Assembly (NCBI GenBank): GCA_001701135.1
Contig: DAAN01000016.1
Location: 1 to 46,393, forward strand
Origin: Bacteroidales bacterium H3
Lineage (GTDB): Bacteria; Bacteroidota; Bacteroidia; Bacteroidales; Muribaculaceae
Reading direction: 5' to 3'
DNA length: 46,393 nucleotides
The position numbers and the translations under genes were made by a program. This document shows, in pieces, positions 18,309 through 26,012 of this stretch. The notes under the pieces are model-generated. The model did not search any database. It was not told the origin of the DNA and saw only the letters and a list, made by a program, of their open reading frames with translations. The stretch's first letter is position 1; the number at the start of each line of letters is the position of its first letter.

Positions 18309-19007
18309 TTATTCGGCGGGATGGAGGAGGATATCGGCCAGACGGGCCACGCCGCGTGTGGCCGGCAGGGGGATTACATGGACGTTGGCCGGGACGGCGG
18401 CGGGGTTGGGGTCGATATAGTAGACCGGGGTGCCGGGGCGCACGCACTGCAGGAGCCCGGCGGCGGGATATACATTGAGCGAGGTGCCGATGACCACAAA
18501 GATGTCGGCCTCCTGAGCGAGTTCGACGGCGGGAGTGATGTTGGGCACGGCTTCCTGGAAAAAGACTATGTGGGGACGCACCTTGTGGCCTTCGATTTCG
18601 GTCTCGGTGGTGGTCTGGAAATAGGGATCGGTGGGGTGGAGGGTCCACACTTTTGTCTCGTCGTCGAGGGCGCGCACTTTGTTCAGCTCGCCGTGGAGGT
18701 GCAGCACATGTTTCGAACCGGCGCGTTCGTGCAGGTCGTCGACATTCTGGGTGATAATGTAGACGTCGAACTCTTTCTCGAGATCTACCAGCCCGAGGTG
18801 GCCTGCGTTGGGACGGGCGTTGACAAGTTCGCGGCGGCGGGCGTTATAGAATTCGTGAATCAGCGCCGGGTTGCGCAGAAAGCCTTCGTGAGAGGCCACT
18901 TCCATCACGTCGTATTTCTCCCACATGCCGCCTGCATCGCGGAAAGTGTTGATGCCGCTTTCGGCGCTCATGCCGGCGCCGGTGGAGATGACGAGTTTCT
19001 TTTTCAT
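18309..19007 (-). CDS. Sirtuin (Sir2-type NAD-dependent deacylase)
   Basis: A 232-residue Sir2 family protein. The NAD-binding motifs STGAGMSAESGI and FRDAGGMW are at the N-terminus, TQNVDDLHERAG follows at about residue 95, and the catalytic histidine is in LHLHGEL near residue 115. GTSLNVYPAAGL completes the fold. The family normally carries four zinc-binding cysteines after the catalytic histidine. Here that stretch has none, and the whole protein has a single cysteine (LLQC). The enzyme is therefore a zinc-less variant. It is the last gene of a minus-strand run starting with the Lrp gene or the glycosyltransferase. Confidence 0.9.
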   Translation of the reverse strand: MKKKLVISTGAGMSAESGINTFRDAGGMWEKYDVMEVASHEGFLRNPALIHEFYNARRRELVNARPNAGHLGLVDLEKEFDVYIITQNVDDLHERAGSKHVLHLHGELNKVRALDDETKVWTLHPTDPYFQTTTETEIEGHKVRPHIVFFQEAVPNITPAVELAQEADIFVVIGTSLNVYPAAGLLQCVRPGTPVYYIDPNPAAVPANVHVIPLPATRGVARLADILLHPAE

Positions 19008-19035
19008 AGATTCCGAGGGTTTAAAGTGTTAGGGT

Positions 19036-19341
19036 TTAGCGGTAACTCATGGTCGAGACGATGGTGTCGGCGAGGTAGTAGACCGAGAGGTCGCTCAGAA
19101 GCATCAGGGCTATGATGATCCATGATAGGGTGGTGCGCCTGCCCCAGCATTGCCATGCGATAAACGCCGACAGGCAGGTGTAGATGGGGAAGAGCCATCC
19201 GAGGCCGCGGACCACGGTATCGGCCGAGGCCACGAGCAATCCGGCGAATGGGAGCATGAGGCCCGGAATGGCCAGAATCACGATGATAATCCATACCCAC
19301 CAGGGCATAGGGATGCGTGGGGTATCGGCCGTTTCTTTCAT
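19036..19341 (-). CDS. Small membrane protein, three helices
   Basis: A 101-residue protein with three hydrophobic segments (WWVWIIIVILAIPGLMLPFAG, GWLFPIYTCLSAFIAW and LSWIIIALMLLSDL). I do not recognise a family. I chose the ATG at 19341; a TTG at 19368 would add nine residues. It lies 28 nt ahead of the sirtuin gene on the same strand. Confidence 0.65.
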   Translation of the reverse strand: MKETADTPRIPMPWWVWIIIVILAIPGLMLPFAGLLVASADTVVRGLGWLFPIYTCLSAFIAWQCWGRRTTLSWIIIALMLLSDLSVYYLADTIVSTMSYR

Positions 19342-19398
19342 AAGTTGCTGTTCAGGATTATGTAACAACCGCGGGGAAATGTCGGTTGTGAAAAAAGT

Positions 19399-20436
19399 TT
19401 ATTTTTTCTTTTTAGCGTCGAGATAGGCTTTGACGGTTTCGTGGATGCCGCGGGCGAGAGGGTAGCTGGTGCTGAAACCGAAGTCGCGGCGCGCGTCGGA
19501 GATGTCGGCGCGCCAGTTGCGCTGTTTCATGATGCGGAATTTGTCGCGGTTGAGGGTCGAGGGCCGTGCGGTGAAATGCCCGATTTTCTCGGCGACAAAC
19601 GATGCCACCCATGTGAGCCACAGGGGGAGTCGGACGGGGATCACCCATTTTTTTCCAAGCTCGCGACGCACGATTTCGCGGAATTCCTTCTGGGTGTAGG
19701 GCCGTTCCTCGGCGATGATGTAGATGTGTCCTTCGGCCGCCGGCGATGCCAGGGCGTCAAACATGGCGTCGACGAGATCTTTGACATAAATGAAAGTGAG
19801 ATCCTGACGGCGGAAACCCACGCCGAAGTCGAAGTGACGGTCGATCGACTCGATCATCATCAGATAGTCTTTTTCGTGTGGGCCGTAGACGCCCGTGGGG
19901 CGGAAAATGGTGTAGGGGATGCCGCTCTGATATTGCAGATATTGCTCGGCCTTGATTTTCGAAAGACCGTAGCGCGTGTTGGGCTGCGGGGGCGTGCTGA
20001 CCGACAGAGGGGTGTAGTTGACTTCATCGCCCGGTCCGACAGCCGAGAGCGACGACATGAACAGCAGGCGCCGGGGCACCCGTCCCGAGCTTTTCAGGGC
20101 CTCAGTGAAGCGGCGCAGATATTCGAAGTTGATGAGGTTGAACTCGGGGAAGGTGGGGGCCTTGGTGGCGCCGAGGTTGTAGATTATATAGTCCCATGGG
20201 CCGTCGGCCGCCAGAGCGTCGTGAAGCGCCTGAGGGTCGTCGTAGTCGAGGACGAGAAACGACAGGGCCGGATCGGCGAGATAGCGTCTCGAGGTGGTGG
20301 CGCGCACCCCGGCGGTGACTTTCATGCCGCGGCGCAGACCTTCGGCGCAGATGAATCCGCCGATGAATCCGCCGGCGCCCACCACAAGCAGCGAGCGTCC
20401 GGCAAGCGTGCGGGGGGTGTTGTCGGAGTCAGACAT
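19399..20436 (-). CDS. NAD-dependent epimerase/dehydratase (extended SDR)
   Basis: A 345-residue extended short-chain dehydrogenase. It has a Rossmann motif VVGAGGFIGGFIC at about residues 18-30, the active-site YxxxK in RYGLSKIKAEQYL, and FRPTGVYGPHEKD, which is typical of sugar-nucleotide epimerases. The substrate cannot be read from the sequence. The start at 20436 overlaps the end of the upstream glycosyltransferase gene by 8 nt, so the two are probably coupled and may serve the same glycan. Confidence 0.87.
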   Translation of the reverse strand: MSDSDNTPRTLAGRSLLVVGAGGFIGGFICAEGLRRGMKVTAGVRATTSRRYLADPALSFLVLDYDDPQALHDALAADGPWDYIIYNLGATKAPTFPEFNLINFEYLRRFTEALKSSGRVPRRLLFMSSLSAVGPGDEVNYTPLSVSTPPQPNTRYGLSKIKAEQYLQYQSGIPYTIFRPTGVYGPHEKDYLMMIESIDRHFDFGVGFRRQDLTFIYVKDLVDAMFDALASPAAEGHIYIIAEERPYTQKEFREIVRRELGKKWVIPVRLPLWLTWVASFVAEKIGHFTARPSTLNRDKFRIMKQRNWRADISDARRDFGFSTSYPLARGIHETVKAYLDAKKKK

Positions 20437-21580
20437 TTTGACTGGAGAATTTGTTGATGGCTTTCTGATAGCTTTGCCATATGCCGTCGGCCATGTTGTC
20501 GTCGTTGAAGCGGGCGACCCACTGACGGCCTTCGCGGGCAATTTTTTCGCGAACACGGGGGTAGTCGCAAAGTTCCTTGGCGACGTAGATGAATTCGTTG
20601 ACGTTGTCGGGCGACACCACCGGCGCCGAGGGGCCTGCCGCCTCCTCCAGGCATGAACCGGAAGCGATGATGACCGGAGTGCCCACGCTGAGGCTCTCGA
20701 TTACGGGAATGCCGAAGCCTTCGTAGCGCGAGGTGTAGCTCGAGCAGACTGCGCCGGCGTAGAGAGCCGGGAAGTCGGCGAAGTCGGCGTTGGAAATCAT
20801 GTGTATTCGCTCCCCGAGGTGATATTGCTCGACGTAGCGGGCGATGGTGTGGGTGTAGGGGGTGCGACCGCCCACGAGCACCATGTCGAGATCGCGGGGG
20901 AGGCCATGGAGGGCGCGGACTGCCTGCAGCTGGTTCTTGCGCTCCTCGATGGTGCCCACGGCGATGATGTAAGGGCGGTCGAGACCATATTTTTTCTTTA
21001 CGGCTTCGATGGTCTCGTCGGAGGGGCGGGTGTGGAACTGCCTGTGACAACCCTGATACACCACGTCGATTTTATCGGCGGGGATGTCGTAAAGCTCCAT
21101 CACATCGCGGCGTGTGCGATCCGAGATGGCTATTACGCGTGTGGCCTCGCGGGCCGCGAAGCGGAATTTGCGGTCGTATATCGCGCGGTCGATCTGCGAA
21201 TAATATTGCGGGAACCGGCGGAAGATGACATCGTGGATGGTCACCACCGTGGGGATGCCGGCGCGGGCGATGTTGACCGGCAGCTCGCCCGACAGGCCGT
21301 GAAAGAGGTCGACATGGTCGGCTATCAGCTGGCGCGTGACACCGTGGCTGCGCCACATCGATCTGAGGTGGCGTCCGCGCCAGGTGTCGGGTGTGGTCAG
21401 ATCGACGTTGCAGAGGTCGAACAGCGCCCTCAGCCGGGGCTGGAATTTCAGACGCGGGGCATAGAGCCGGAAAAGGTCGTCGGGGTGCCGCTGCGCGAGC
21501 ACCTCGATGACAAGGCGTGAGTAGTTGCCCAGACCCGTGTTGTTTTCAACAGCTCTTTTGCCGTCGTAACCGATAAGCAT
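20429..21580 (-). CDS. Glycosyltransferase family 4 (GT-B fold)
   Basis: A 383-residue glycosyltransferase of the GT4 type. The start at 21580 gives MLIGYDGKRAVENNTGLGNYSR, a common opening with a glycine-rich loop. The C-terminal domain carries YIIAVGTIEERKNQ and SRYEGFGIPVIESLSVGTPVI, where EGFGIPVIE is the donor-binding EX7E region. It would transfer a sugar from a nucleotide donor onto a growing glycan at the inner membrane. It is followed directly by the epimerase gene. Confidence 0.9.
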   Translation of the reverse strand: MLIGYDGKRAVENNTGLGNYSRLVIEVLAQRHPDDLFRLYAPRLKFQPRLRALFDLCNVDLTTPDTWRGRHLRSMWRSHGVTRQLIADHVDLFHGLSGELPVNIARAGIPTVVTIHDVIFRRFPQYYSQIDRAIYDRKFRFAAREATRVIAISDRTRRDVMELYDIPADKIDVVYQGCHRQFHTRPSDETIEAVKKKYGLDRPYIIAVGTIEERKNQLQAVRALHGLPRDLDMVLVGGRTPYTHTIARYVEQYHLGERIHMISNADFADFPALYAGAVCSSYTSRYEGFGIPVIESLSVGTPVIIASGSCLEEAAGPSAPVVSPDNVNEFIYVAKELCDYPRVREKIAREGRQWVARFNDDNMADGIWQSYQKAINKFSSQNV

Positions 21581-21591
21581 AGGCAGACTGG

Positions 21592-22074
21592 TTATTGCTG
21601 TTCGGGATTTTTCTGCAGGGGAATGGTGCGCATGATTGAGTTGTCGAGCGAGATCAGGGTCTCGGTGCCGGTGACTCCGTGGATCATCTGTATCTTTTTG
21701 TTGAGCAGCTCCATGAGGTGGTCGTTGTCGCGCACGAAGAGCTTGATGAGCATGGTGTAGGGGCCGGTGGTGAAGTGGCACTCGATGACTTCGGGGATTT
21801 TCTCGATTTCAGGCACTACATCCTTGTACATGGCGCCGCGCTCAAGGTTCACTCCGATGTAGGTGCAGGTGGAATAGCCAAGCAGTTTGGGGTCTACGGT
21901 GTAGCCCGAGCCGGTGATGATGCCCAGCTCGATCATGCGCTGGATGCGCTGGTGGATGGCAGCTCGTGAAACACCGCATTCCTGGGCGATGTCTTTCGAT
22001 GGTATGCGTGCATTGTGCATTACAATCGACAGGATTTGCCTGTCGAGATTGTCGATCATAGATAGTTTGTCCAT
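21592..22074 (-). CDS. Lrp/AsnC family transcriptional regulator
   Basis: A 160-residue Lrp-type regulator. The N-terminal helix-turn-helix is PSKDIAQECGVSRAAIHQRI (about residues 26-45), followed by the RAM ligand-binding domain from about residue 65 (GYSTCTYIGVNLERGAMYK). A palindromic site overlapping a likely -7 box lies 27 nt upstream (22101-22126), which suggests autoregulation. It ends 11 nt before the glycosyltransferase start and may lead that operon. Confidence 0.92.
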   Translation of the reverse strand: MDKLSMIDNLDRQILSIVMHNARIPSKDIAQECGVSRAAIHQRIQRMIELGIITGSGYTVDPKLLGYSTCTYIGVNLERGAMYKDVVPEIEKIPEVIECHFTTGPYTMLIKLFVRDNDHLMELLNKKIQMIHGVTGTETLISLDNSIMRTIPLQKNPEQQ

Positions 22075-22100
22075 GATAAATGATGTGTACGTAGATTTTT

Positions 22101-22126
22101 ACCACAAATATACGAAATATTTTGGT
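22101..22126 (-). promoter_or_regulatory. Palindromic operator over the lrp-like promoter
   Basis: ACCACAAATAT and ATATTTTGGT form an imperfect inverted repeat with a five-base centre. On the minus strand TATATTTG (22105-22112) inside it fits a -7 box. AT-rich palindromes are typical Lrp targets. Confidence 0.45.
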
Positions 22127-22173
22127 AAAAAGTGGCAAAATGCCATAAAAGATACAAAAATCGGCGATTTTTG

Positions 22174-23376
22174 CTAATTTAGATCCTCGAGAATCAGTTC
22201 TGCGGCGCGTTTCGGTGCGGAATCTCCTGCGAGCCGGCGGCGCATGCGTTCGTAGCCGTCGAGCATGATCCGGCGCCCCGGCGCTCCGGGTATGATGTCG
22301 GCCAGAGCGTGTGAAATTTCATCGGGATTGACATGGTGGATGAGCAGTTCGGGCACCACTTCGTTGGCAAACCGGGGGCCGTTGAGGCCGTTGGCTATGA
22401 GATTGGGGAGGGAGACGTGGGGGCACTTGAGAGCATGGCTCATGAGGCTGTAGAACCAGCGGCGGCCGTTGGAGCGGTAGCACACCACCTGGGGCGTGCC
22501 GAGCAGAGCGCATTCGAGAGTGGCGGTGCCCGAGGTGACAAGGGCGGCCACGGCATTGCGCATCAGTGCGAACGATACATCGCGCACCAGAGGCATGTGC
22601 GATATTTTCTGCGCGAGTTGCGGGTCGCTTTTCAGCGGCAGATTTTTGTAGAAGCTGTTCTCTATGCCCGGAGCGGCGGCTATCACGGGCTGGAGCGAGG
22701 GGAACCGGAGGGCTGCCCGGGCCATGACGGGGAGGTTGCCCTTGATTTCGCCCCGGCGGCTTCCCGGCACAATGGCGAGGATGGGGCGGTTTGGGTCGAG
22801 TCCCTGCTCCATGCAGAAGCGGCCATGATCGGGGAGTGAGGGGATGGCGGCGTCGATTTCAGCTGCCGAGGGGTTGCCCACATACTCGGCCCTGAGCTGT
22901 TTGTCGCGGAAATATTCCACCTCGAAGGGGAGGATGGTGAGCACCATGCGACAGTAGCGGCGCATCGCCTTGACGCGCCACTCTTTCCATGCCCACACTT
23001 TTGGGGAAATGTAATAGTAGACGGGGATGCCGAGCGACCGGGCGAACGCGGCCAGGCGCAGGTTGAACGACGGATAATCCACAAGAATCAGCGCGTCGGG
23101 GCGGGCGGCGGCTATGGCTTCGCGGGCGGTGGCGAGGTTGCGGCGCACGTCGGGGAGGTGGCGGATCACTTCGGCGAATCCCATATACGCCATGTGGCGG
23201 TAGTGGATGAGGGGGGCATGCCCGGCGGCCTCGGCCATGAGATCGCCTCCGAGGAAAGTGAATTCGGCTCCGCCGGCGCTCTGGCGGCGCAGCTCGCGGA
23301 TGAGACCGGCGGCATGGATGTCGCCTGAGGCCTCACCGGCCGATACGAAGAATTTCAGCGGGGCATGTGGTGTCAT
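22174..23376 (-). CDS. lpxB: Lipid-A-disaccharide synthase
   Basis: A 400-residue GT19 enzyme that joins UDP-diacylglucosamine and lipid X during lipid A synthesis at the inner membrane. The opening FVSAGEASGDIHAAGLIREL matches the family start, and VDYPSFNLRLA, YYISPKVWAWKEWRVK and LVTSGTATLECALLGTPQVVCYR are diagnostic. The start overlaps the stop of the upstream thioredoxin-like gene by 4 nt (ATGA), so the two are translationally coupled. Confidence 0.95.
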   Translation of the reverse strand: MTPHAPLKFFVSAGEASGDIHAAGLIRELRRQSAGGAEFTFLGGDLMAEAAGHAPLIHYRHMAYMGFAEVIRHLPDVRRNLATAREAIAAARPDALILVDYPSFNLRLAAFARSLGIPVYYYISPKVWAWKEWRVKAMRRYCRMVLTILPFEVEYFRDKQLRAEYVGNPSAAEIDAAIPSLPDHGRFCMEQGLDPNRPILAIVPGSRRGEIKGNLPVMARAALRFPSLQPVIAAAPGIENSFYKNLPLKSDPQLAQKISHMPLVRDVSFALMRNAVAALVTSGTATLECALLGTPQVVCYRSNGRRWFYSLMSHALKCPHVSLPNLIANGLNGPRFANEVVPELLIHHVNPDEISHALADIIPGAPGRRIMLDGYERMRRRLAGDSAPKRAAELILEDLN

Positions 23377-23870
23377 GGAATGGAGTCGCAGTGGTTGTCA
23401 GTGTCGGAGCAGCATGAGTGGCACGCAGTGCGGGGAGCGTTGAAGCGCGCCAGAAACGGGCCGGCTTCGAGGGGATATGCCTCGGTGTCGAGCGTGGCTC
23501 CGTTGTCGCACCCTACGATCCACGATTCAGGGAGGGTGGTGCAGAGATGCTGATATTTGATGTAATTGGGGTCATGGGTCTCCGGGGTGCCGAAGGCTGC
23601 GTAGAGTGCGATCATGGCGGCTTTACCGCGGGCAATGGAGTCGGCGAGGGCTTCGTCGGCCATCAGTGAGTCGATTTTGGCGCTGCATTCCTCGCAGTCG
23701 GGGTCGAAGAGTAGCAGGTTGATCGGCGTGCCGGGCGCAAGCGATCGGGCCACGGCAAGTACCGAGGTGGAGTCGCCCCCGCGGGTGACAAACGGTATGT
23801 CGCAGGCCGGTGCCTGTGCCATCAGAGCCGTGGCGGCCATGAGCGGTATCAGCAGGGTGAGCAGTCGCAT
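23373..23870 (-). CDS. Secreted thioredoxin-like, cysteine-rich protein
   Basis: A 165-residue exported protein with a signal peptide (MRLLTLLIPLMAATALMAQA). The segment INLLLFDPDCEECSAKI resembles the thioredoxin-like core of Bacteroidetes DUF5106/TlpA-type proteins, with CEEC at the redox position. The tail is unusually rich in cysteine (ACHSCCSDTDNHC). I infer a periplasmic redox or metal-binding role with moderate certainty. It lies between rnz and lpxB and overlaps the lpxB start. Confidence 0.7.
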   Translation of the reverse strand: MRLLTLLIPLMAATALMAQAPACDIPFVTRGGDSTSVLAVARSLAPGTPINLLLFDPDCEECSAKIDSLMADEALADSIARGKAAMIALYAAFGTPETHDPNYIKYQHLCTTLPESWIVGCDNGATLDTEAYPLEAGPFLARFNAPRTACHSCCSDTDNHCDSIP

Positions 23871-23908
23871 GCGTTGAGTGGTTTCCGGGTGGTTGAGATT
23901 GAAGTCGG

Positions 23909-24832
23909 TCAGATTTCGATGCGCATCCCCTCCTGGCCGAGAATGGTGTCGGGGAAGATGGCCCGTGCCTCGGCAAGGTGCTGCGACTCATCTTTGTAGG
24001 CACGCGAGTAGTGGCCCAAGAGGAGACGGCCTGCCCCTGCCTCGCGGGCAATGGTTGCCGCCTGCGACGCCGTGGAGTGGAACCGCTCGTGAGCCTTGAC
24101 GGCGGCATCGTCGGCGTAGGTGGCCTCATGATAGAGGAGGTCTACACCGCGGATCGCGGGCACTATCGAGGGGTCGAAGATGGTGTCGGAGCAGTAGGCA
24201 TAGCTGGCCGAGCGGTCGGGAGGGGTGGTGAGACGGTCGTTGGAGATCACGGTGCCGTCGTCGCGGACAAAGTCGGCGCCCTCCTTGATGGCTTTGATCT
24301 GCGACACGGGCACGTTGAAAAACTTTGCCGCGTCGCCGATGAGGTGGCGGGCCTTGGGCTTTTCGCGGAGGATGAACCCCACGGTGGGCACCCTGTGGCG
24401 CAGCGGAAATGTCTCCACCGTGAGGCTGCGGGTCTCGAGCGCCACTTCACCTCCCTTGGGGTCGAGGATGTTGAATTGCAGGTCGTAGCCCGGTTCGCGG
24501 CAGAAATATGATGCCATGGTGCGGAAAATGTCGGCACCTTCGGCAAAGGTGTGGATTGTGAGGGTGCCCCCCATTTTGTGGAGCGCCAGGGTGGAGAGCA
24601 GCCCGGGCAGGCCGAGGCAGTGGTCGCCGTGGAGGTGCGAGATGAAGATATGGCGCAGATGGGTCAGGGGGAGCCCCTGAAGCATCATCGAGCGCTGGGC
24701 GCCCTCGCCGCAGTCGATCATTATCAGCTCGCGGTTGTGCGCAATCACCTGGCATGAAGGCAGATGTCTGCGCGACGGGGTGGCCGAGCCGCAGCCCAGC
24801 ACATTGAGAATAAGATTGCTTTTGTACGCCAT
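23909..24832 (-). CDS. rnz: Ribonuclease Z
   Basis: A 307-residue metallo-beta-lactamase-fold endonuclease that removes 3' extensions from tRNA precursors. The zinc motif HxHxDH is in SHLHGDHCLGLPGLL (about residues 65-80), and HEATYADDAA and LLLGHYSRAYKD contain further ligands. It starts the minus-strand run rnz, thioredoxin-like protein, lpxB. A TACCTTTG box lies just upstream on the minus strand (24850-24857) without a well-placed -33 element. Confidence 0.93.
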   Translation of the reverse strand: MAYKSNLILNVLGCGSATPSRRHLPSCQVIAHNRELIMIDCGEGAQRSMMLQGLPLTHLRHIFISHLHGDHCLGLPGLLSTLALHKMGGTLTIHTFAEGADIFRTMASYFCREPGYDLQFNILDPKGGEVALETRSLTVETFPLRHRVPTVGFILREKPKARHLIGDAAKFFNVPVSQIKAIKEGADFVRDDGTVISNDRLTTPPDRSASYAYCSDTIFDPSIVPAIRGVDLLYHEATYADDAAVKAHERFHSTASQAATIAREAGAGRLLLGHYSRAYKDESQHLAEARAIFPDTILGQEGMRIEI

Positions 24833-24948
24833 AGTTTTTTCGTGCCCCGCAAAGGTAATGAAATTTTTGTAACAAGCTGCTCAATGGTGAGGAAAGTTTC
24901 CGATTTCAGGTAAAAATGGGTTTATTTAGCGAAAAATTTCGTTAATGC

Positions 24949-24979
24949 TTGTAAAGGAGCCGAAAAATGAGTAATTTTG
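24949..24979 (+). promoter_or_regulatory. Promoter of the frdCAB operon
   Basis: TTG (24949-24951), a 20-nt spacer and TAATTTTG (24972-24979) match the Bacteroidetes promoter. It implies a 5' leader of about 135 nt and rules out translation from the in-frame ATG at 24967. Confidence 0.65.
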
Positions 24980-25119
24980 CTGCTCCTAAGCAACTGGAGA
25001 AATCTCCCGCAGACTCCCTCCGGCACACAACCATGAAACACCCCGTTGCGGCGGGCTTGCGTTTTATTCGGAATCAAGAAATCAAACTCAATAACACAAC
25101 ATCAAAAACAACAACACTT

Positions 25120-25998
25120 ATGTGGTTAACATCCTCATCCATAGGTAGGAAGTTTATCATGTGCCTTACCGGCGCCTTCCTGATCCTATTCGTGACGTTC
25201 CATGTGCTGATGAACGGTGTGGCTATCTTCTGGCCCACTGCCTACAACATGGTATGTGAGTTTCTTGGCGCAAACTGGTATGCCCTGATCGGCACCGGCG
25301 TGCTGGCTCTGGGTTTCATTCTTCACATCGTCTATGCCACCTGGCTGACCGTGCAGAACCGCAAGGCCCGCGGCCACGAGCGCTACGAAGTCACCTCGCG
25401 TCCCCCGCAGGTTGAATGGTCGTCGAAAAACATGCTGGTTCTCGGCATCGTGATTCTGGCCTTCCTGGTGCTTCACCTTGTGCAGTTCTGGTCCAAGATG
25501 CAGTGGGCCGAGATCACCGGCCATGAAGTGGTGGATCCCGCCACAGGCGCAGTGGTTCCCGCCGCCGCCGGCACCTGGTTCCTCCAGATGGCTTTCTCCA
25601 ACGGCATTTTCCTGGCTGCCTATCTGATCGGCTTCATCGCCCTGTGGTTCCACATGACCCACGGTTTCTGGTCGATGTTCCAGAGCTGCGGATGGAACGG
25701 TCGCACATGGATGCCCCGTCTGAAATGCATCGGCAACTGGTGGGCCACCATCGTGTGCCTCCTCTTTGCCGCCGAAGCCATCGTGTTCACCGTGCAGGCT
25801 CACCGCAATGTCTACACCGAGTGCCCCGCGCTGCAGCAGCAGTACATTGAAATGTATATGAGCCACGACGGCGAGGGTGCCTTTGTCTGCCCCGAGGCCG
25901 CCATGGTATGCGAGAACGCAGGCTGCACCGAGAATGCCGACTGCGCCGCCTGCCCTCAGGCCGAGGTAGTTGAAACAACCACAATTGTAACCGAATAA
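25120..25998 (+). CDS. frdC: Fumarate reductase/succinate dehydrogenase cytochrome b subunit
   Basis: A 292-residue membrane anchor of the B-type complex, with about five hydrophobic segments and histidines suitable as haem b ligands (for example VTFHVLMNG and [11 protein letters not shown]). It passes electrons between quinone and the FrdB iron-sulfur clusters. The start at 25120 gives [18 protein letters not shown], the usual family opening, and the promoter position excludes a longer form. After the last helix the protein has an extra tail of about 60 residues with six cysteines and ends ETTTIVTE; this is longer than the roughly 230-residue Bacteroides homologues I know of. Confidence 0.92.
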   Translation: MWLTSSSIGRKFIMCLTGAFLILFVTFHVLMNGVAIFWPTAYNMVCEFLGANWYALIGTGVLALGFILHIVYATWLTVQNRKARGHERYEVTSRPPQVEWSSKNMLVLGIVILAFLVLHLVQFWSKMQWAEITGHEVVDPATGAVVPAAAGTWFLQMAFSNGIFLAAYLIGFIALWFHMTHGFWSMFQSCGWNGRTWMPRLKCIGNWWATIVCLLFAAEAIVFTVQAHRNVYTECPALQQQYIEMYMSHDGEGAFVCPEAAMVCENAGCTENADCAACPQAEVVETTTIVTE

Positions 25999-26012
25999 AC
26001 CACAACTCAGAT

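Noticed and set aside
20437..20556. Upstream extension of the epimerase gene
   Set aside because: It overlaps the glycosyltransferase coding sequence deeply; the start at 20436 gives the proper Rossmann opening.
24967..25119. Longer start for frdC at 24967
   Set aside because: The candidate ATG lies in the promoter itself, overlapping the spacer just before the -7 box.
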